NCBI GenBank assembly: GCA_013433145.1 | Contig: CM024177.1 | Location: 6,722,110 to 6,786,109 of the forward strand | DNA from: Ascaris suum | Taxonomy: Eukaryota > Nematoda > Chromadorea > Rhabditida > Ascarididae | Direction of reading: 5' to 3' | DNA: 64,000 bases | Part shown: piece after piece, positions 60,102 through 64,000 of the stretch | How positions within the stretch are numbered: position 1 is the stretch's first letter | How the letters are laid out: each line of letters begins with the position of its first letter | Position numbers and translations under genes: made by a program | Notes under the pieces: model-generated | What the model saw: only the letters and a program-made list of their open reading frames with translations | Database searches by the model: none | Told to the model about the DNA's origin: nothing

Positions 60102-63100
60102 GTGGGAATATTACTTGTGTGCTAATTTTTTAAAAAAATAGTGCTATTCGTTGACTAACTGTTGAATACTGCACACTTCAGTGATCTCTCTCGCAATTCG
60201 CATTTCCACAACAAAAATGTGCTGAATATTTAGATTATCAGAAGAAAAGCTTAGAGCTTGCGCTAATGCAAACGTATAATGCATAAATATGTGCCTGGTC
60301 TTTGCTTCTCCTTCATTATGTCTTGCCATCGAAATCAACATCACCACAGTAATTTTCTCATGGGAATTATGCTAAACTCGACTTTGTTTACTGCACCATA
60401 GCGAAATGCTTTTGCTTAATGCTTGCACCGCATTCGTTGTTGGAAATCAGTGACGTTCATTACTGATTGGATTACGTTTTTAATCATTGTGTGTAGTGAT
60501 GATCAAATATATGGAACGCTCAAAAATCAAATCATTGCTCACGATGTTTGACATTTCGCAATAAAATTGCCTCATATGAAACTGTCTGCTTACCTTTAAA
60601 AGTTCGTTCGTTTTACTATGACTTTTGATGAGGCTTTGTCAAAGAGAAGAGGCTAGTTTTTCTCACTTAGTTCAAAGCAGAAAATTACCATCACGACTTA
60701 GTCCTACAGAAATGACATCAGCGCTCATTTGTCTTATTATATTACGGCACGTTATTGTGCTATTGGGGTATAATGAATGCTTTGTTGTTTTTAAGGTAAG
60801 TTACACTATCGAATAATGTTCGAATTATTTCTAGAATCATGCACAAAAATGTGCAATCTAAATGCAAAGCTGCGTCACTCATGAGGATTGTTTGTTTGAA
60901 ATTCTGAATATGCAAAGAAGTAAGTTTAGCACATCAATCGCAAATGATTTTCATTCCATACGCCAGATCGCTGCGAATGAGGAGTGTCATATTATTAACT
61001 CAGTAAAGCATTATTGGAATTTGAGAGGCAAAGTTGAGGAAGAAGTGGAATATTCGAATTTCAGGTCATTCTGTCGTGCAAAGAATGGAGAGAAAAATGC
61101 TTTTATCAATTCATTGTTTGCATCGGCATCTTCGACTGTATTCAACTCACTGTGCACATTTTCACAGGCATCATGCACATGGTGCTTCACTTTGATAGCT
61201 TTATTAAAGACCGTTCATATTACTTCGTCAAGGTAAGACTCCGCTTCCACTGTCGTTTCTATTGCTGGCTCGACAAGTCATTGCACTATAAGCTCAAAAA
61301 TCATGAACAAGCCAGTCACTTACTCAGTCCATCGGTCATTTTCAGAGAACTGTTCATGGCAATCGGGCAAATAGTCATATTTGTAAAGTTTTGCCAACAG
61401 GCCAGATTTGTAAGGCTTTCGGGAATCGCTTTTTATTAATAGCGACTCAGGCTTGTTTACCAGCATGCCTTCCGAACTATGCCAAACTAATGTCCGAATA
61501 AGTTGTGGGTGGATGCAGTCACTGCAAAAATGAAACCTTGTTTCGCGAGGCGCCTTTTCCGATGTTTGAGTGCTTCATCGGGGACCAAAGAAACAACGAC
61601 GGCAGAATTAACTATATGTAACTAGGCCATCAACCTTCAATTCCGCTCTCTGAGCTTTTTCCTAAGTGACATGGGTCATGAAAACTCTTTTGAAGGAAGC
61701 ATACTCCTTCAGCCTCTCACCCAACTCATCTTCCTCAATCCTTCACCACATACTCGTGAGTTGAAGCCTTCTTGTAGAAGCTTTTCCTTAGCAAACACTT
61801 TATTCGAAGTTTTTTGCTCATTGGAAAGCTTAATTTGTTCACTAGCTCTTCTTTGAGCTAGGATCTGATACTTTCTATAAACCGCAGAGCGATGGGCATA
61901 AATCGGCAGCACTCGAAGATGCATTGCCTACTATATCGGTATAATTCATAAGATTTAAGATGGTGTATTGTCATTTATTGCAACTAGGAAGATAATTTAC
62001 GCTTTTCAGTTTTTTTCCAGGAAGTTCACTAGGTCTTTGAAGGATATATCTTGCATCGAGATGAGCAACCTATAGCAAATATTGCCATACAAATTATAAA
62101 ACTAGTATCGTGCTGTACACAACAGTTTTTCTCACCTCCCTGCTCATCATTCGTGAAAACTTTGCAGTGTAGAAGAATTCTAAACGTGCAACAATCATTT
62201 TCATTTCTTTAATCCATATTTGTCACTTTGCATAGCTACTGCGCTGTTAATAAACGATGTTACCGGTGTTATACATCATCTAATCGTTTTATTGCATGGG
62301 CAAAGTTGCGTATATTACATGCTTCTGATAACAGGCACGAGAGTATGGGAGTCTCTCGATGCTCTTAATGCTATCCGATTGACGAGAGCATCTATAAGTT
62401 ATTTTTCTAATAATGCTATGGGAAGGCGCAAATTAGCCAATACAAAAACAAAAACGTAGCGTATGTGAATGTTCAAAGCAAAGAGCAATTTTCTCGCAAC
62501 AAAACTGGTCGAGTTAATTACTAACGCCGATATGAGTGATGGATTAGAGTGAGATATTTTCTCGAAGAAGGAAACCACGAAAGTGATAATGTACTCATGA
62601 TAACAGTTTTGGCAAGTAACGAGGCAAAAACTAGAATATTCCATTATAATTTTCGACCTTCTAGTGTATGTTGTCATTTTGCGATAGATTACTTACGTAA
62701 CGGTATAAAATGAAATCTGCTCTGAAAGTTCCGTCAACTCTTTCAGTGCTGCACCAGAGTTATGTCGTTGATTTGCTGAAGTGTGAGCTAACTTGCAGGT
62801 AGTTGGAGCCATCACCATATCATCGTGGTATCCGATGTTGCTCGCAACACTACTGCTCGCTTTCGATCGTTTTATTGCATTCGTTTATATGTGGTTACAT
62901 CCAAAATTATTTTCGAAAACAATGATTAAAGTACGTCGAAATGGGTCAATAACCTATGTTTAGCTAGGCATTTAAGGACGTTTGATAGTGGACTATTTCT
63001 AGCATCCTAAGCAGCTGTCACCAGCGATGTAGCCGATACTCAAATACTTCAGTTTTCCGGCTTTGAGAATATAGACAATAACTGTATCAGAGAAGGGAAG

Positions 63101-64000
63101 AGGAGAGCTTGTGGAGAGTTTTAAGGCACGGGGAAGCGTCATCTAGACATATCGAACTTCCATTGAAAATATCAAAATTGTTGTCCCAGAAAGCACAGCA
63201 GTGGTGCCTCTATCATGTGCCTTCCTTTTGGTTTCCTGCTTGGCCCAATCAGCTGGTTGCGGAGCCTACCCTTTATTTGGTTATTGCATGTGAAAATACC
63301 CGGCGCGATGGCATCGTGAAGTTTTTGGTTATACAGTAGGATTACAATGTACTATAGTGGGGGGTACACTGCAGTGGCAAGTAGAACATTGCATTCAGCC
63401 GGAGGGAGATTACCATTTACAGAACTTTAATCACTCAAAGCAATCGAGCGGACTAGAGCTTTTTGATAAAAGTTTGCCACGAAAGCAAGAACTTGCAGCT
63501 GAATGAAACGGCTTTGAACAAGCAGACATAAGAAATAAGTTCAGTGCTTTGTTGCTGTCTGAGAGCATATTCATGACACGATAGAAATCTGTCGCGAGCG
63601 GGCAATTCAGCTGTTTTTTAGTGACCGAAGTCTAAAAGAAAAACGACCATATCAGCGACTGAAATTATTCGCATTGCTTCGTGTTCTAGTCAAAGAATAA
63701 AAATGGGCGAACATGAAACGTGACTCCAGTTCCCACTCTTGGAGTGGGCCTTTATTCTCAAATAACTATCACTCGTTCAAAGCAACCGAGAAAATCTTTT
63801 TAAGGAAAGCATTAGTTATGCATTAATAAAATAAGATGAGGGAAGAAACTAACGAAAAAAAATGAGTTGAAGAAGCATACATTGCAATCTTTAAACGACG
63901 CTTACTGCAGTGCTAGAGCAAGGATTTCATTAAGCAGTTGCATATTGGTCATCGATTCATAATGTGCAAATTTTTTCAGTTTTATTTCTCTCTACTGGTT
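59964..64000 (+). CDS. Receptor gene B: Srt-like seven-TM chemoreceptor, 5' part, cut by window end
   Basis: 5' portion of a paralogue of gene A, in the same orientation 15 kb downstream. Exons seen are 59964-60101, 61065-61232, 62799-62930 and the opening of a fourth at 63980; all joins are phase 0. Together the first three encode 146 residues covering TM1-TM3. Motifs CFYQFIVCIGIFDCIQL (TM2) and SSWYPMLLATLLLAFDR (TM3) align with gene A, and exon 3 has the identical 132-nt length. TM4-TM7 lie beyond the window. The exon 1 donor GTGGGA is weak, and another possible first exon lies at 60628-60795. The role, as for gene A, is expected to be chemosensory. Confidence 0.82.
60628..60795 (+). CDS. 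Possible alternative first exon of gene B
   Basis: An open frame from ATG ends at a strong donor AAG|GTAAGT in phase 0, 269 nt before gene B exon 2. Its last 28 residues, from SALICLIILRHVIVLL to FVVFK, resemble a TM1. Arg and His inside the helix argue against it, as does the better TM1 at 59964. It may be an alternative promoter exon, a relic of a duplicated gene, or chance. Confidence 0.25.
61065..61232 (+). CDS. Gene B exon 2 (TM2)
   Basis: 56 codons between TTTCAG and AAG|GTAAGA. Carries the signature IGIFDCIQLTVHIFTG. The coding frame differs from the longer overlapping open frame at 60862-61236, which is a shadow. Confidence 0.88.
62799..62930 (+). CDS. Gene B exon 3 (TM3)
   Basis: 44 codons between TTGCAG and AAA|GTACGT, identical in length and phase to gene A exon 3. 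The helix VVGAITISSWYPMLLATLLL is followed by AFDR and by LHPKLF, the usual P..LF of the second intracellular loop. Confidence 0.9.
63980..64000 (+). CDS. Gene B exon 4, first 7 codons (TM4)
   Basis: TTTTTTCAG ends at 63979 and the next seven codons in phase 0 read FYFSLLV, suitable for the start of TM4 (gene A: RLIFFHW). Truncated by the window end. Confidence 0.45.

Noticed and set aside
62236..62342. TM-like segment in gene B intron 2 (ALLINDVTGVIHHLIVLLHG)
   Set aside because: It resembles a TM2, but its acceptor and donor give a phase that does not fit gene B, and gene B already has a good TM2 exon.

Overview
The window looks like nuclear DNA of a parasitic nematode, most likely a strongylid (hookworm-type, clade V). 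The evidence is: short exons joined by GT-AG introns of 50 to 2,900 bases; a chemoreceptor family known only from nematodes; several copies of a sequence matching the nematode spliced leader SL1; and five long (TA)n microsatellites. No bacterial operon, rRNA array or CRISPR array is present. Most long open frames on either strand are chance, as expected at about 40% GC.

The firmest content is two plus-strand seven-transmembrane chemoreceptor genes. Gene A (35211-44509) can be followed from start to stop over seven exons, all joined in phase 0, for a 286-residue protein. Gene B starts at 59964 and leaves the window after its third exon, with a fourth exon probably opening at 63980. The two share exon layout, phase and diagnostic motifs of TM2 (IGxFDCIQL) and TM3 (WYPM...LAxD), so they are paralogues, best placed near the Srt class. 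Each has a short leader of about 40 nt behind a TTTCAG acceptor, as expected for trans-splicing.

Between the receptors (about 46-55 kb) the minus strand carries many coding-like segments. These include a 51-nt intron with consensus splice sites at 54.2 kb, and a 117-bp in-frame tandem duplication at 46.5-46.8 kb whose only difference is synonymous. I do not recognise the protein or proteins, and several reading frames do not join cleanly, so a decayed or divergent gene is possible.

The left half (1-35 kb) is mostly intergenic or intronic and rich in repeats. It holds one significantly long ORF (5067-5936, 289 codons), weak candidate exons at 6.5, 13.3, 26 and 28 kb, and a repeat-rich zone at 18.7-19.5 and 31.3-32.8 kb. 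The most unusual signal is here: four short elements carry an SL1-like 22-mer. Three have a second conserved box (GGACGARCC) about 70-80 nt downstream; the fourth has it 8 nt downstream. They look like an SL1-tagged repeat family or decayed spliced-leader RNA genes.
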